A stretch of DNA of 64,000 bases from Novosphingobium sp. ERN07 (lineage in GTDB: Bacteria; Pseudomonadota; Alphaproteobacteria; Sphingomonadales; Sphingomonadaceae), in assembly GCF_012641335.1 (NCBI RefSeq), contig NZ_JABAID010000001.1, forward strand, positions 62,001 to 126,000, read 5' to 3'. A program made the translations under genes and the position numbers. This document shows positions 37,201-48,681 of this stretch, piece after piece. Each line of letters starts with the position of its first letter. Positions within the stretch are counted from its first letter, which is position 1. Below the pieces are notes generated by a model. That model did not search any database. It was not told the origin of the DNA and worked only from the letters and a program-made list of their open reading frames with translations.

Positions 37201-38918
37201 TGATCGACTTCGAGACGCTTGTGGCTGCCAGCATCGTGGCCCAACAGGTTCGGGCGCGGCCCGATCATGCTGACCAGCGACATCACCAGTTCTTCGCGGA
37301 TCGGATCGATCGGCGGGTTGGTAACCTGCGCGAAGTTCTGCTTGAAGTAATCGTAGAGCAGGCGCGAACGGTTTGACAGCACGGCAATCGGCGTGTCGGT
37401 GCCCATGGAACCCAGAGGATCGTCGCCGGCCACGGCCATCGGCTCCAGGAACCGGGAAATATCTTCCTGCGTGTAGCCAAAGGCCTGCTGGCGATCGAGC
37501 AGCGAGGTGGTTTCCACCGGCAGCGCGGCCAGTTCAGGCTCAATCACGTCGAGCTTTTTCAGGTTATACTGCGCGGAATCCAGCCATTCCTCGTAAGGCT
37601 CAGCGCCTGCGAGTTCGGCCTTGATTTCCTCGTCCTCAATGATCTTGCCCTGCTCCATGTCGATCAGGAGCATCTTGCCGGGCTGAAGACGCCACTTGCG
37701 AACGACATCTTCCTCACGGAAGGGCAGGACGCCGCTTTCGGACGCCATGCAGATCAGATCGTCGCGCGTGATCGAGAAGCGCGCAGGGCGCAGACCGTTG
37801 CGATCCAGCGTCGCGCCGATCTGGCGGCCATCGGTGAACGCCACGGCGGCGGGGCCGTCCCACGGCTCCATCAGCGCGGCGTGGTATTCGTAGAACGCAC
37901 GACGCTTGGCATCCATCAGCGGATTGCCGGCCCATGCTTCCGGGATCAGCATCATCACTGCGTGGGCAAGGCTGTAGCCACCGGCCAGCAGCAGTTCGAG
38001 CGCGTTGTCGAGACTGGCGGTATCCGACTGACCGTGCGGGATCAGCGGCCACATCTTGTCGAGATCGGGGCCTAGCAGCTCCGATTCCATCGTGCGGCGG
38101 CGCGCGTTCATCCAGTTCACGTTGCCGCGCACGGTGTTGATTTCACCGTTGTGGGCAATGAAGCGGAACGGGTGCGCCAGCTTCCAGCTTGGGAAAGTGT
38201 TGGTCGAAAAGCGCTGGTGAACGAGGCCGAGCGCCGAAACGCAATCGGGATCGCGCAGATCGTCGTAGAACGAACCGACCTGGTTGGCGAGCAGCAGGCC
38301 TTTATACACGATCGTTCGGGTCGAGAAGCTGGGCATATAAAGCTGCGTCACGCCCGGAAGACCGTGCTTATCAGCCATCGCCGCCAGCGGGTTCTGCGTC
38401 TGCTTGCGGATGGCCAGCAGCTTGCGTTCGAATGCATTCTGATCAGGCGTGTTCGGCCCGCGCTTGATGAAGCACTGGCGGATGACCGGCATCTGTTCGA
38501 TCACGGTCTTGCCAAGGCCTTCGAGCGTGGTCGGCACATCGCGCCAGCCGATCAGTTCCTGGCCTTCCTTGGCGATGAACTTCTCGAAAAACTCGGTCAC
38601 GAACAGGCGCGCAGCTTCGTCCTGCGGCAGGAAGCACATGGCAACGGCATAGTCGCCCGGCTGCGGCAGTTCACGGCCTTCGGAAGCGGCCCACTTGCGG
38701 AACAACTGGTCGGGAATCTGGATCAGCAGGCCCGCGCCGTCACCCAGCAACGGATCAGCACCCACCGCGCCGCGATGGTCGAGATTGCGCAGAATCTCCA
38801 GCGCCTGATCCACGATGGCATGACTTTTCTGGCCTTTAATATGGGCAATGAAGCCCACGCCACAGGCATCATGTTCGTTACGCGGATCGTACAGGCCCTG
38901 AACCGGCGGAAATCCCAT
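34278..38918 (-). CDS. gltB: Glutamate synthase (NADPH) large subunit
   Basis: ATG 38918 yields 1546 residues. The N-terminus [20 protein letters not shown] places the Ntn-amidotransferase nucleophile at Cys20, exposed after removal of a short propeptide; the longer open frame upstream is not coding. The glutaminase domain covers about 20-430. The FMN-binding synthase barrel ([29 protein letters not shown]) lies near 880-1230 with 3Fe-4S cysteines in [17 protein letters not shown]-terminal beta-helix ([20 protein letters not shown]) closes it. It forms glutamate from glutamine and 2-oxoglutarate. Confidence 0.97.
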   Translation of the reverse strand: MGFPPVQGLYDPRNEHDACGVGFIAHIKGQKSHAIVDQALEILRNLDHRGAVGADPLLGDGAGLLIQIPDQLFRKWAASEGRELPQPGDYAVAMCFLPQDEAARLFVTEFFEKFIAKEGQELIGWRDVPTTLEGLGKTVIEQMPVIRQCFIKRGPNTPDQNAFERKLLAIRKQTQNPLAAMADKHGLPGVTQLYMPSFSTRTIVYKGLLLANQVGSFYDDLRDPDCVSALGLVHQRFSTNTFPSWKLAHPFRFIAHNGEINTVRGNVNWMNARRRTMESELLGPDLDKMWPLIPHGQSDTASLDNALELLLAGGYSLAHAVMMLIPEAWAGNPLMDAKRRAFYEYHAALMEPWDGPAAVAFTDGRQIGATLDRNGLRPARFSITRDDLICMASESGVLPFREEDVVRKWRLQPGKMLLIDMEQGKIIEDEEIKAELAGAEPYEEWLDSAQYNLKKLDVIEPELAALPVETTSLLDRQQAFGYTQEDISRFLEPMAVAGDDPLGSMGTDTPIAVLSNRSRLLYDYFKQNFAQVTNPPIDPIREELVMSLVSMIGPRPNLLGHDAGSHKRLEVDQPILTNEEVAKIRSVEAALDGAFRTATVDATWDAATGADGLEMAIKEMCWAATEAVLADKNILILSDRAQCETRIPMPAALATAAVHQHLVRQGLRMQTGLVVETGEAREVHHFCVLAGYGAEAINPYLAFETLEQIRVSKELPLEPKDVKKNYIKAIGKGILKVMSKMGISTYQSYCGAQIFDAVGLSTEFVNAYFTGTATTIEGVGLKEIAEEAVRRHATAYGDNPIYRKMLDVGGMYQLRLRGEEHAWTASNIASLQHAVRGNTPEKYREFAQSINDQSERMLTIRGLMELKKADQAIDISEVEPASEIVKRFATGAMSYGSISWEAHTTLAVAMNRIGGKSNTGEGGEDPARFTPMANGDSMRSAIKQVASGRFGVTAEYLVNADDVQIKMAQGAKPGEGGQLPGDKVDKTIGKTRHSTPGVGLISPPPHHDIYSIEDLAQLIHDLKNVNTGARISVKLVSEVGVGTVAAGVSKARADHVTISGYEGGTGASPLTSLTHAGSPWEIGLAETQQTLLLNNLRSRICVQADGGLRTGRDVAVAALLGADEFGFATAPLIAAGCIMMRKCHLNTCPVGVATQDPVLRARFTGQPEHVINYFFFVAEELRAIMAEMGFRTVAEMVGRVDRLDANKAVSHWKAQGIDLSKLLHKVDPVAGTTLNWSETQDHGLEAALDQDLIAASAPALDKGEPVRLERKVINVNRTVGAMLSGEVAKKYGHKGLPDNTIHISFKGVAGQSFGAFLAHGVTLDLVGDANDYVGKGLSGGRVIVRQPSHVERDPTENIIVGNTVLYGAIAGEAFFNGVGGERFAVRNSGAVAVVEGTGDHGCEYMTGGVVVVLGRTGRNFAAGMSGGVAYVYDVDGNFAKLVNGAMVDVVPVSAERDEDDGAGRPQQRGVDVYDYGMGDMLRHDAERLRVLVERHHLYTGSSRAREILDNWDAALGKFVKVMPRDYARALRQMEAERLEAASVAAE

Positions 38919-39115
38919 CTCGATGATCGTCCTACATCCAAAAAGAGGCAACACGCGCGAATCACCCTCGCGGAAAAGCGACGAAAATTGCGCGAAGTGC
39001 CCCCATGACTGCAGGAAAGTTATTTTGCAACTGCGCAGGAAGCTCAACCGAGCGCTTAATGCCGGAAATACGGTTGCGACATGGCAGAATGTGCGGTTTG
39101 CCAAGGCTCAGCAGC

Positions 39116-39143
39116 ACAAAAGCGTGGCACATAGGCCACGCTT
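39116..39143 (-). terminator. Hairpin terminator downstream of the acidic membrane protein gene
   Basis: On the minus strand AAGCGTGG and CCACGCTT form an eight-pair stem over an eight-base loop, followed by TTG. It lies between the acidic protein gene and gltB, which run in the same direction. Confidence 0.5.
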
Positions 39144-39186
39144 GGGCAGCAGACCACCCTTACGGACAGCCATTTGGCGCGGAGGG

Positions 39187-40953
39187 TTACCCCTGCGCAG
39201 TCATCCGCTGCAAAGTGGCAAGGGCAGCGCGAAGGGCGCGGTCGGCCTCTTCCGCATCAGCCACCACACCGGCGGTTGCCGATGCCGTATCCGCCAGAGG
39301 ATCAACCGGGCTTGAAGGTGCCGCACGCCCCGGCGCAGCAAGGGGTGACCCGGCCACCGCGATGATCGACGACGGCGCGGATACGGCAGGCGCCGTAACG
39401 GAGGCAGCGCTCGCCGCAGGACCATCGAACGGACGGGGGGCACTTTGAAGCGGCGAAGACTGGCCGGGGAACACGACAACCGGCTCCAGGTCATCGATCT
39501 CAACGTCGCTGTCGTCATCATCGTCGTGTGAAAGGCGCAGCGCCTGGGCACGGTGGCTGCCAGAACCCATATCGAGAAGCGACGGATAGCGCTCTTCGAT
39601 CACTTCGGTCGTGTCTTCACCCTCGTCCCAGACGGCAACCTCGTCGTCCAGTGCATCGGTATCCAGTGCGTCGCTGCTTTCGGGATCAACAGCAGGCTCG
39701 AATGCCTGCACCGAAGCGGGCACGCGCAGGAAACGGTCAAGGCCGGGCACATCGTCTTCATCGAAGGCATCGGCTTCGGGCTCGAAAGGCTGCAGCGCTG
39801 CGGGGCGCAGTTGCACGACGCGCTCTGTGGAAAGCTCCGACGCCTGCAACGGAGCCTCGACTTCAGTCTGGGCTGAATGGAAACGGGCAATAGCCGGAGC
39901 GGGGGTCGGCGCGGCGATGGCAAAGGACGGGGCCTCTTCCGGCGCATCCACAGGTGCGATTTCGCTGGCAGCGGACGACGACACGAAAGGTTCGGCAGCA
40001 GGAACCGCATAAGGCGCGACCGGTGCCTGCGGCGCAGCAGCGGCGCGTGCGCTGCGGCGGCTAATGGCCAGCGCGAGGCGCTCGGTCAACTGGACCAGCC
40101 CCAGATCGTCCAGCGGCGTGCGCGCCAGCGGCAGGGCTGCGGCAGCAGGAGCCTGCAGCAGCGGAGTCTTGACCAGCGGGGCGGACGGTGCAGGCGCTTC
40201 TTCGCAAGCAGACTGTTCGGTTGCCGGTGCGTCGTCCGCGACAGCTTCGACAGCGGCGGTTCCGGCGGGAGCGGCGAATTGCTGATAGGCATAGCCCTCC
40301 TGCTCATCGGCCACGCTCTCGTGCGCGACCACTTCGGCATCACCGAACAGCAGGTCGAGCGCCAGTGGGTCTTCGGCCCCTTTCTCGCCATGTGCCGGAT
40401 CTTGGTCAGCAGCGGGCTGGTCGAAGTCAAAATCGTCATCCCACGGCAGGTGCGCAGTTTCGACGATTGCGGGGGTCGGTTCGGCAAAGGGCGCAGCACC
40501 ATCAGCGGGAAGCTCGTCGGTCAACGTGAACTCGCCCACGACCGATGGTTCGCCCAGATCTTCGATGGGATTGAGCGGGCGGCGGTGATTTGCAGACTTG
40601 ACGTTTGACGGCTGCACCACGGGGGCGTTGGCGGCCTCGGCACGACCGAAAGCGCGGGCGCGAACCGGCACCTCCTGCTTGGCGCTCGCAAGGCGACGAC
40701 CGATCACATAGCCGATCAACCCGCCCACGCCCATCATCACGATGGCCACCAGCGCCCGAACGGTGAAGCCGAGCGGCGGCTGCGCAGCAGGCAGAATTTC
40801 TGGAATACCGAGTGCGACGACCGGCCCTTCGAGCAAGGCAGGTGCAACCGCAAAACTGCCAAGGCTGAGGAATGCCGCGAACCACAAGGCTGTCACAACC
40901 GGGAACATCGGGTGCGCGGTGATGGGCTTTGGCTTGCGCTTGGTCACGGTCAC
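39187..40953 (-). CDS. Large acidic low-complexity membrane protein of unknown function
   Basis: A GTG start gives 588 residues. Two membrane segments lie near 17-42 and 62-85, the second with MMGVGGLIGYVIGRRLA. The remaining ~500 residues are rich in Ala, Pro, Glu and Asp, with runs such as DDDDDSDVEIDDLEP near 500. Basic residues are few apart from the membrane flanks, so the long tail should be disordered and strongly negative, most likely in the cytoplasm. I recognise no domain. A fairly ordered patch (LDDLGLVQLTERLALAISRR) near 285-305 may be a binding helix. It stands upstream of gltBD but a hairpin separates them. Confidence 0.8.
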   Translation of the reverse strand: MTVTKRKPKPITAHPMFPVVTALWFAAFLSLGSFAVAPALLEGPVVALGIPEILPAAQPPLGFTVRALVAIVMMGVGGLIGYVIGRRLASAKQEVPVRARAFGRAEAANAPVVQPSNVKSANHRRPLNPIEDLGEPSVVGEFTLTDELPADGAAPFAEPTPAIVETAHLPWDDDFDFDQPAADQDPAHGEKGAEDPLALDLLFGDAEVVAHESVADEQEGYAYQQFAAPAGTAAVEAVADDAPATEQSACEEAPAPSAPLVKTPLLQAPAAAALPLARTPLDDLGLVQLTERLALAISRRSARAAAAPQAPVAPYAVPAAEPFVSSSAASEIAPVDAPEEAPSFAIAAPTPAPAIARFHSAQTEVEAPLQASELSTERVVQLRPAALQPFEPEADAFDEDDVPGLDRFLRVPASVQAFEPAVDPESSDALDTDALDDEVAVWDEGEDTTEVIEERYPSLLDMGSGSHRAQALRLSHDDDDDSDVEIDDLEPVVVFPGQSSPLQSAPRPFDGPAASAASVTAPAVSAPSSIIAVAGSPLAAPGRAAPSSPVDPLADTASATAGVVADAEEADRALRAALATLQRMTAQG

Positions 40954-41019
40954 TGGCGTTACGTCCTGCTCTCTTCCCGGTTGATTCCCGGCTCCGTCAT
41001 GGTCCGCAAGCAGCGCCGT

Positions 41020-42246
41020 TCAGGCTGCCACTGCGGGCACTTTGACGGTGGGTAACAGGACTTGGTAAACGGGATGATAACGCATCACGTTGATTGCCCA
41101 GTCATGGCTTTCGCGCACGAAACACTTCGCCACCTCGCGCCGGGCATCCCAGCCTGCGCGATTCTGCAACAAATCCACCATTGCAGCCGCCAGCGCGGCA
41201 GGATCATCGGGCGCAAAGAGCGTACCGGTGGCACCATTCTGGATCAATTCCCGGTGCCCACCCACGTCCGATGCGGCAACCAGCTTGCCTTGCGCCATCG
41301 CTTCCAGCGGCTTGAGCGGGGTAACCAGTTCGGTCAGACGCATGGCCTTGCGCGGATAGCAGACGACGTCGACCAGCGAGTAATAGCGGTCTACCTGATG
41401 GTGCGGCACGCGCCCGACGAAACGGATCGCGTCCGCCGCCGAAGAGGCCGCTGCCTGCACGCGCAGTTCGGCCTCAGCCGGACCGCCGCCCACCAGCAGC
41501 AGTCGCGCATCGGGCACTTGCGCCACAATTTCGGGCATGGCCGCGATCATGTCGTCCAGCCCCTCATAGGGATAGAAGCTGCCGAGGAACCCGATCACCG
41601 GGCCATCGCCCAAGGCCAATTCACTTGCCAGTGCAGCATCGCGCGGCAAGGGATCGCCAAACATCTCCAGATCGACCCCGTTGGGCATGATCGATATTTT
41701 TTCGGGCGCAAAGCCCCGCGCGATCAGATCCTGCCGCAACCCATCACAAATCGTCACAACCCGGTCCGCACCGCTGACGACCTCGTTTTCCAGCACGCGC
41801 GTGAGCCAGTATTTGGCGGAACCTTCGCGCCCGGTGCCGTTGCCGACCGCCGCATCTTCCCAGAAAGCGCGGATTTCATAGACCACCGGAATACCCAGCT
41901 TGCGCCCGGCCTTCACCGCCGCAAAGCCACACAGCGAGGGCGAATGGGCGTGAAGCACATCGGGGCGCCATTCCTGCGCCAACGCCACGATCCGTTCGGC
42001 CAGCGCAGAGACCTCGCCCCATTCGCGCACCAGCGGCAAGCCCTGTGCTATGCCGGGCGTGCGGTAGAACAGCAGGCCATCCACTTCTTCCGGATCGCCG
42101 TAGAGTGCAGCACTGTGCCGTTGCCCGGTCACGCCGCGCACTTCCAACCCCATCGCCTGCTGCGCCTTCAGGATCGCGCGCGTGCGGAAGGTATAGCCGC
42201 TGTGCAGCGGCAGCGAATGGTCAAGGACATGAAGCACGCGGGTCAT
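41020..42246 (-). CDS. Glycosyltransferase, exosortase A system-associated (TIGR04063 type)
   Basis: ATG 42246 gives 408 residues. The N-terminus (RVLHVLDHSLPLHSGYTFRTR) is the hallmark of the exosortase A-associated GT4-like glycosyltransferases. The C-terminal GT-B half has the E-x7-E type region (PLKPLEAMAQGKLVAASDVGGHREL). Such enzymes build the exopolysaccharide or protein glycan that accompanies PEP-CTERM sorting. It is divergent from the O-ligase gene. The exosortase itself is not within the window. Confidence 0.9.
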   Translation of the reverse strand: MTRVLHVLDHSLPLHSGYTFRTRAILKAQQAMGLEVRGVTGQRHSAALYGDPEEVDGLLFYRTPGIAQGLPLVREWGEVSALAERIVALAQEWRPDVLHAHSPSLCGFAAVKAGRKLGIPVVYEIRAFWEDAAVGNGTGREGSAKYWLTRVLENEVVSGADRVVTICDGLRQDLIARGFAPEKISIMPNGVDLEMFGDPLPRDAALASELALGDGPVIGFLGSFYPYEGLDDMIAAMPEIVAQVPDARLLLVGGGPAEAELRVQAAASSAADAIRFVGRVPHHQVDRYYSLVDVVCYPRKAMRLTELVTPLKPLEAMAQGKLVAASDVGGHRELIQNGATGTLFAPDDPAALAAAMVDLLQNRAGWDARREVAKCFVRESHDWAINVMRYHPVYQVLLPTVKVPAVAA

Positions 42247-42312
42247 CGCCCGCTTCCTGCCAGACAAGCCTTAACGCCGCGTCAACCCCGATGGTCTAAC
42301 CGCGTCTGCACC

Positions 42313-42474
42313 ATGATCGACAAGTTCACCGTCTTCCTCCCGCATTTCCTGATGGCGCTTGCCGTCTGGCGGCTGCTGAAGCGCGATGATCTTGATGACG
42401 ATCCATCACTGCCCAGCCGCCGTGCGCCGTTCCGCAACCGACGACAACAAACGTCTGGCGACGCCGATGCTTGA
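42313..42474 (+). CDS. Small membrane protein (53 aa) overlapping the O-ligase start
   Basis: ATG 42313 opens 53 codons whose stop overlaps the next start by 8 nt, a coupling arrangement. The product has one hydrophobic helix (FTVFLPHFLMALAVWRLL) followed by an acidic then a basic tail (RDDLDDD, RRAPFRNRRQQ). I know no family for it. It lies between two exosortase A-associated genes, which suggests a role in that system. No strong ribosome-binding site is visible. Confidence 0.5.
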   Translation: MIDKFTVFLPHFLMALAVWRLLKRDDLDDDPSLPSRRAPFRNRRQQTSGDADA

Positions 42475-43834
42475 CCTGTTCCTGCTCAGCTTCGTGCTGG
42501 CCTTCATCGGCGCGGGCTTCCGCCGCCCGTTCATCTTCGTGCTGGCCTATACTTATATCGACGTGGTTTCGCCGCAGAAGGTCAGTTGGGGGATTCTCAG
42601 CCACATCCCGGTTTCGCTGATCGCCTTCATCTGTGCGTTCGGCGCATGGTTTGTGGCAGAAGACAAGAACGGCACCCGCTTTTCGCTGCGCCAGTTCGTG
42701 ATGCTGATGTTGCTGATCTATTGCGGAATGACCACGCAGCAGGCCGATTTTCCGCTCGAAGCGGCTGAGAAATGGTCATGGGTGTGGAAAGCACTGATCT
42801 TCGCGATGTTCCTGCCGCTCACCTTGCGCACGCGCCTGCGGATTGAAGCGCTGACGTTGGTCATGGTGCTGTCGATCGGCGTGATCGTGATCGGCGGCGG
42901 GATCAAGACGATCACCGGCGGCGGCGGCTATGGCACGCTGCGCCTGCTGGTGGACAACAACACCGGGCTTTATGAAAGCTCGATCATCTCGGCCGTATCC
43001 ATCGCGGTGATCCCGCTGGCGCTGTGGCTTGCGCGCTTCGGCACCATTTTCCCGCCCGACTGGCGGGTAAAGGCCTTTGCCTGGGCACTATGCTTTTCCT
43101 GCGCGCTGATGCCCATCGGCACCGGCGCGCGCACGGGGCTGGTCTGCGTAGTGGTGCTCGCCGCTCTAATCCTGCGCACGGCCAAGCGGCGTGTGCTGAT
43201 CCTGTCGCTGATGGGCGCAGGCGCGCTTATTGCCCTGCCCTTGCTGCCGGCAGAGTTCGTCGCCCGGATGAACACCATCGGCAATCACCAATCCGATGAA
43301 TCCGCCTCCACCCGCGTGGCGGTGTGGATGTGGACGCTCGATTTCGTGAAGGATCGCCCGTTCGGCGGCGGTTTCGATGCTTATCGCCAGAACAAGCTCG
43401 AATACAACGCCGTCACCGCCGAAAACGCGGGCGACAACAACACCGCGCTCGAATACCGCCCGGTCGTGGATCAGGCCCGCGCCTATCACTCCAGCTATTT
43501 CGAGATGCTGGGCGAACAGGGGTGGCCCGGCCTTGCCATGTGGCTGGCGCTGCACCTCTTGGGCCTGTGGCAGATGGAAGTGCTCAGACGGCGCTTCCGC
43601 AAGGAAGAAAGCGAGGCGTTCCGCTGGGTTTCGCCACTGGCCGAAGCCTTGCAGCAGGCGCAGGTGATCTACCTTGTCGGCTCCACCTTCGTCGGCATCG
43701 CCTTCCAGCCGTTCTGCTACATGCTGGTGGGCCTGCAATGCGGGCTGTGGGCCTATATCCAGCGCGTGAAGGCAGCTAAGCCCGAACCATTTCGCAAGGC
43801 GCGTGGCATGAAGAACGCACCCGCCGCCGCTTAA
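42467..43834 (+). CDS. Putative O-glycosylation ligase, exosortase A-associated (TIGR03097 type)
   Basis: ATG 42467 gives 455 residues with about ten membrane helices. It resembles the Wzy/O-antigen ligase family, and its start (FVLAFIGAGFRRPFIFVLAYTYIDVVSPQ) and the periplasmic loop before the C-terminal helices (ARAYHSSYFEMLGEQGWPG) are typical of the exosortase A-associated O-ligase group. It would transfer or polymerise lipid-linked glycan on the periplasmic side. It partners by position with the divergent glycosyltransferase. Confidence 0.9.
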   Translation: MLDLFLLSFVLAFIGAGFRRPFIFVLAYTYIDVVSPQKVSWGILSHIPVSLIAFICAFGAWFVAEDKNGTRFSLRQFVMLMLLIYCGMTTQQADFPLEAAEKWSWVWKALIFAMFLPLTLRTRLRIEALTLVMVLSIGVIVIGGGIKTITGGGGYGTLRLLVDNNTGLYESSIISAVSIAVIPLALWLARFGTIFPPDWRVKAFAWALCFSCALMPIGTGARTGLVCVVVLAALILRTAKRRVLILSLMGAGALIALPLLPAEFVARMNTIGNHQSDESASTRVAVWMWTLDFVKDRPFGGGFDAYRQNKLEYNAVTAENAGDNNTALEYRPVVDQARAYHSSYFEMLGEQGWPGLAMWLALHLLGLWQMEVLRRRFRKEESEAFRWVSPLAEALQQAQVIYLVGSTFVGIAFQPFCYMLVGLQCGLWAYIQRVKAAKPEPFRKARGMKNAPAAA

Positions 43835-43916
43835 CCGCCTGCTTAAACCGGCTTGCACATCGTTCGGCTTGCCGCCATCCTGCCTTGCAATAGAGCAAAC
43901 AGGAGAGCATCGCGCC

Positions 43917-44378
43917 ATGACCCGGTTCATCCCCGCCAACGCAATCAAGGAAATGGTCGGCCAGGTCGTCGGCACGTCTTCATGGGTGGAAATCACGCAG
44001 GAGCGGGTGAACAAGTTTGCCGAGGCGACCGGCGATTTCCAGTTCATCCACGTCGATCCCGAAAAGGCAAAGCTCACGCCCTTTGGCGGCACCATCGCGC
44101 ACGGCTTCCTCACCCTCTCGCTGATCCCCCTGCTGACGATGGAAAGCGATTGCCCGCGCCCTGAAGGCATCAAGATGGGCGTCAACTACGGCGGCAACCG
44201 CACCCGCTTCCTTGCCCCTGTCCGCGTGGGCAAGCGCGTGCGCGGCCATTTCAAACTGCTGGAAATGGACGAAAAGCGCCCCGGCCAATGGCAACAGACA
44301 ATGGAAATCACCATCGAGATCGAAGGCGAGGACAAACCTGCGCTGCTGTGCGAATGGGTCAGCCAGTTCTTCGTTTGA
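43917..44378 (+). CDS. MaoC family (R)-specific enoyl-CoA hydratase-like dehydratase
   Basis: ATG 43917 with AGGAGAG upstream gives 153 residues. The hot-dog fold hydratase-2 motif is clear: FAEATGDFQFIHVDPEKA followed by FGGTIAHGFLTLSL with the catalytic Asp and His. It hydrates trans-2-enoyl-CoA to (R)-3-hydroxyacyl-CoA. The convergent neighbour is a PHA depolymerase, so a link to polyhydroxyalkanoate metabolism is reasonable but unproven. Confidence 0.92.
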   Translation: MTRFIPANAIKEMVGQVVGTSSWVEITQERVNKFAEATGDFQFIHVDPEKAKLTPFGGTIAHGFLTLSLIPLLTMESDCPRPEGIKMGVNYGGNRTRFLAPVRVGKRVRGHFKLLEMDEKRPGQWQQTMEITIEIEGEDKPALLCEWVSQFFV

Positions 44379-44390
44379 CTTTTTGGGTAT

Positions 44391-44431
44391 GAAAAAAGGC
44401 TGGTCGAGCCATGCCAGACCAGCCCTTTTCG
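44391..44431. terminator. Bidirectional terminator between maoC-like and phaZ genes
   Basis: AAAGGCTGGTC (44395-44405) pairs with GACCAGCCCTTT (44417-44428). Flanking A and T runs serve both convergent genes. Confidence 0.8.
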
Positions 44432-44451
44432 TGTCCGATGCTCGGTGGTTT

Positions 44452-45708
44452 TCAGGCCACCACGCTCAGCTTCCGACCATTGGCCTTCTTCTCGAACGTC
44501 GCAATCCATTGCTCTACAACCGGGGCAATGGACGACCGCCAGCGCGAACCGTTGAAAATGCCATAGTGGCCGACTTCGGGGGCCAGCAGGTATTGCTTCA
44601 TTTCATCGGGCAGGTTCGGCGTCACCTTGAGCGCGGCCTTGGTCTGGCCGATGCCGGAAATGTCGTCACGTTCGCCCTCGATGCACAGGATCGCGGTGTC
44701 GGTGATTTCGCCAAGGTCCACTGCCTGCCCGCGATGCACCAGTTCCCCCTTGGGCAGGGCATGGCGCTGGAACACCACGTCCACGGTCTGAAGATAGAAC
44801 TCGGCAGGAAGATCGCAGACAGCGCGATATTCATCATAGAACGCCTTGGTCGCATCGGCGTTTTCGTCTGCGCCGGCATTCATATGCTGGAACAGCTTGT
44901 AATGGCTCATCATATGGCTGGCCATGTTCATCGACATGAAGCTGGCAAGCTGCACGAAGCCGGGATAAACGCGCCGCCCCTCGCCCGGATAGTTGGCGGG
45001 CACGGTGGTGATCACGTTGTGCTTGAACCAGACGTGCGGCTTGGTGATCGCGTGATCGTTCACCGCAGTGGGGCTTTCGCGCGTATCGATCGGGCCGCCC
45101 ATCATGGTCAGCGTGACCGGACGACAGGGGTGCTTGTTCGCCCCCATGATCGCGGTTGCCGCAAGCGATGGCACCGAAGGCTGGCACACCGCCAGCATAT
45201 GCGCACCTTCCCCAATATGTTCGAGGAAGCCGGTAAGGTAATCGATGTAATCATCAAGATCGAACACGCCCTCAGCCAGCGGCACGTATTTCGCATCGGC
45301 CCAGTCGGTGATGTAAACGACGCAGCGTTCCAGCATCCGCTCCACCGTGCCGCGCAGCAGCGTGGCATAGTGCCCGCTCATCGGCGCAACGATCAGCAGA
45401 CGCGGCGCATTCTTGGGCAGGCCATCGTGCGTGAACATCTTGAGGTCACCGAAAGGCCGCGTGACCACCGTGGTCTCTTTCACCGCATGAACGTGGCCAT
45501 CGACATGGATAACCTTGATCCCGAAGGCGGGCTTGCCACGCGGCGCTGCGGCATGGGCGAACACGTCAAGCGCGTTGGCGATGGTCTGCGACGGGCCGAC
45601 GCCCGCCCAAGGATTGCGAGGATCGGTGAGAGCGTCGGCCATCATCGAGGCCCAGGCGCTGCCCGCATTCATCAGCGAACGCTGGATTTCATAAGCCTTG
45701 TAAAGCAC
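44452..45708 (-). CDS. phaZ: Intracellular polyhydroxyalkanoate depolymerase
   Basis: GTG 45708 (AAAAAGG about 8 nt upstream) gives 418 residues beginning (M)LYKAYEIQRSLM, the usual start of this family; GTG 45717 is an alternative. The alpha/beta-hydrolase core has the catalytic cysteine Cys175 in LAVCQPSVPS in place of a serine lipase box, and a late LAPEVGHYGIFNGSRWR with the catalytic His. It degrades native intracellular PHA granules to hydroxyacids. It is divergent from an ABC exporter gene over 175 bp with no other gene. Confidence 0.93.
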   Translation of the reverse strand: MLYKAYEIQRSLMNAGSAWASMMADALTDPRNPWAGVGPSQTIANALDVFAHAAAPRGKPAFGIKVIHVDGHVHAVKETTVVTRPFGDLKMFTHDGLPKNAPRLLIVAPMSGHYATLLRGTVERMLERCVVYITDWADAKYVPLAEGVFDLDDYIDYLTGFLEHIGEGAHMLAVCQPSVPSLAATAIMGANKHPCRPVTLTMMGGPIDTRESPTAVNDHAITKPHVWFKHNVITTVPANYPGEGRRVYPGFVQLASFMSMNMASHMMSHYKLFQHMNAGADENADATKAFYDEYRAVCDLPAEFYLQTVDVVFQRHALPKGELVHRGQAVDLGEITDTAILCIEGERDDISGIGQTKAALKVTPNLPDEMKQYLLAPEVGHYGIFNGSRWRSSIAPVVEQWIATFEKKANGRKLSVVA

Positions 45709-45883
45709 TGCGAACACCTTTTTGCTTGTTGCCCCGCCAGTGGCAAATGCCGCCGTACAGGGAGTCGTTGCAGGCAGATTGCCGCGATTCGATTGTTTGT
45801 GCAATGCAACAAACATCCAGTCAGGTTGTGGCCACCCAACGCTCCCCCTTTCGGCAGGGCGTTGCTTAGGCTAGGCGAGGCGC

Positions 45884-47698
<1,815 letters not shown>

Positions 47699-47740
47699 CC
47701 CTTGACTTGATGCTGCACTGCGGCGAACCCACGAGGCATC

Positions 47741-48562
47741 ATGGATTCCATCATCACTGCCATCCTGCTCGGCATCGTCGAGGGTCTTACCGAGTTTCTC
47801 CCGGTATCCTCCACCGGCCACCTGATCCTCGCGACAGAACTGTTCGGCTTCGATCCGCACCAGTGGGCGATGTTCAACGTGGTGATCCAGTTGGGCGCGA
47901 TTCTGGCTGTGGTCGTGCAATACTGGCGCACGTTCTGGGCGGTCGGCATGGGCCTGCTCCGGCTTGAACCGATGAGCTTGCGCTTCTTGCGCAACCTGCT
48001 TGCCGCGTTCATTCCCTCTGCCATCCTCGGCCTTACGCTCAAAGACTATATCGACGTTCTGCTCGGCAGCCCCTCGGTTGTCGGGTGGGCGCTGGTGATC
48101 GGTGGTATCGCCATTCTGGTGATCGAAAAGGTCGCCAAGCCCGGCGAACTCACCGGCATCGGGCAACTTCCGCTCAGCCAGGCGCTTGGCGTCGGCTTCG
48201 TGCAATGTCTGTCGATGGTTCCCGGTGTCAGCCGTTCGGGCGCAACGATCATGGGCGCGCTGGCGATGGGCATAGAACGGCGCACGGCGGCTGAATTCAG
48301 CTTCTTCCTCGCCATCCCCACCATGCTTGGCGCAACCACGCTTGAACTGCTCGACAATCGCGAAGCGATCATGAGCGGCACCTTGGGTGCTGGTGGCGTT
48401 GGCTGGACCGAGATTGCGGTCGGCTTCATCGTCTCGTTCATCGTGGCACTGGCAGTGATCCGTCTTTTCGTGGCCTATGTCAGCCGCGCAGGCTTCAAGC
48501 CCTTTGCATGGTATCGCATCGTTGCCGGTGCCGCCGCGATCATCTGGCTGGCAATGCGCTGA
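47741..48562 (+). CDS. uppP: Undecaprenyl-diphosphatase
   Basis: This 273-residue BacA/UppP protein has about eight membrane helices and both conserved motifs: EGLTEFLPVSSTGHL at 14-28 and PGVSRSGATIMG near 162-173. It dephosphorylates undecaprenyl pyrophosphate so the carrier can be reused for peptidoglycan and polysaccharide synthesis, and overproduction gives bacitracin resistance in known cases. Confidence 0.96.
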   Translation: MDSIITAILLGIVEGLTEFLPVSSTGHLILATELFGFDPHQWAMFNVVIQLGAILAVVVQYWRTFWAVGMGLLRLEPMSLRFLRNLLAAFIPSAILGLTLKDYIDVLLGSPSVVGWALVIGGIAILVIEKVAKPGELTGIGQLPLSQALGVGFVQCLSMVPGVSRSGATIMGALAMGIERRTAAEFSFFLAIPTMLGATTLELLDNREAIMSGTLGAGGVGWTEIAVGFIVSFIVALAVIRLFVAYVSRAGFKPFAWYRIVAGAAAIIWLAMR

Positions 48563-48681
48563 TTTTTCAAGACTGAACACAAGTCCCGTCAACACCCCAC
48601 CGCAAATGCGGAACGAATTGCGCTGTCCTGAATTTACCGGACACACAGCCACTTACGGCAACAGTTCAAGGGGTACTTACA

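Noticed and set aside
34431..37376. 981-codon frame on the plus strand inside gltB
   Set aside because: It is fully antisense to gltB, a textbook enzyme. Long antisense frames are common in GC-rich genes, and the translated sequence is Arg/His/Ala-rich without motifs.
48610..48640. EcfG-type promoter (GGAAC) before the GlsB-family gene
   Set aside because: GGAAC is present at 48610-48614, but no CGTT-like -10 element lies at the right distance.
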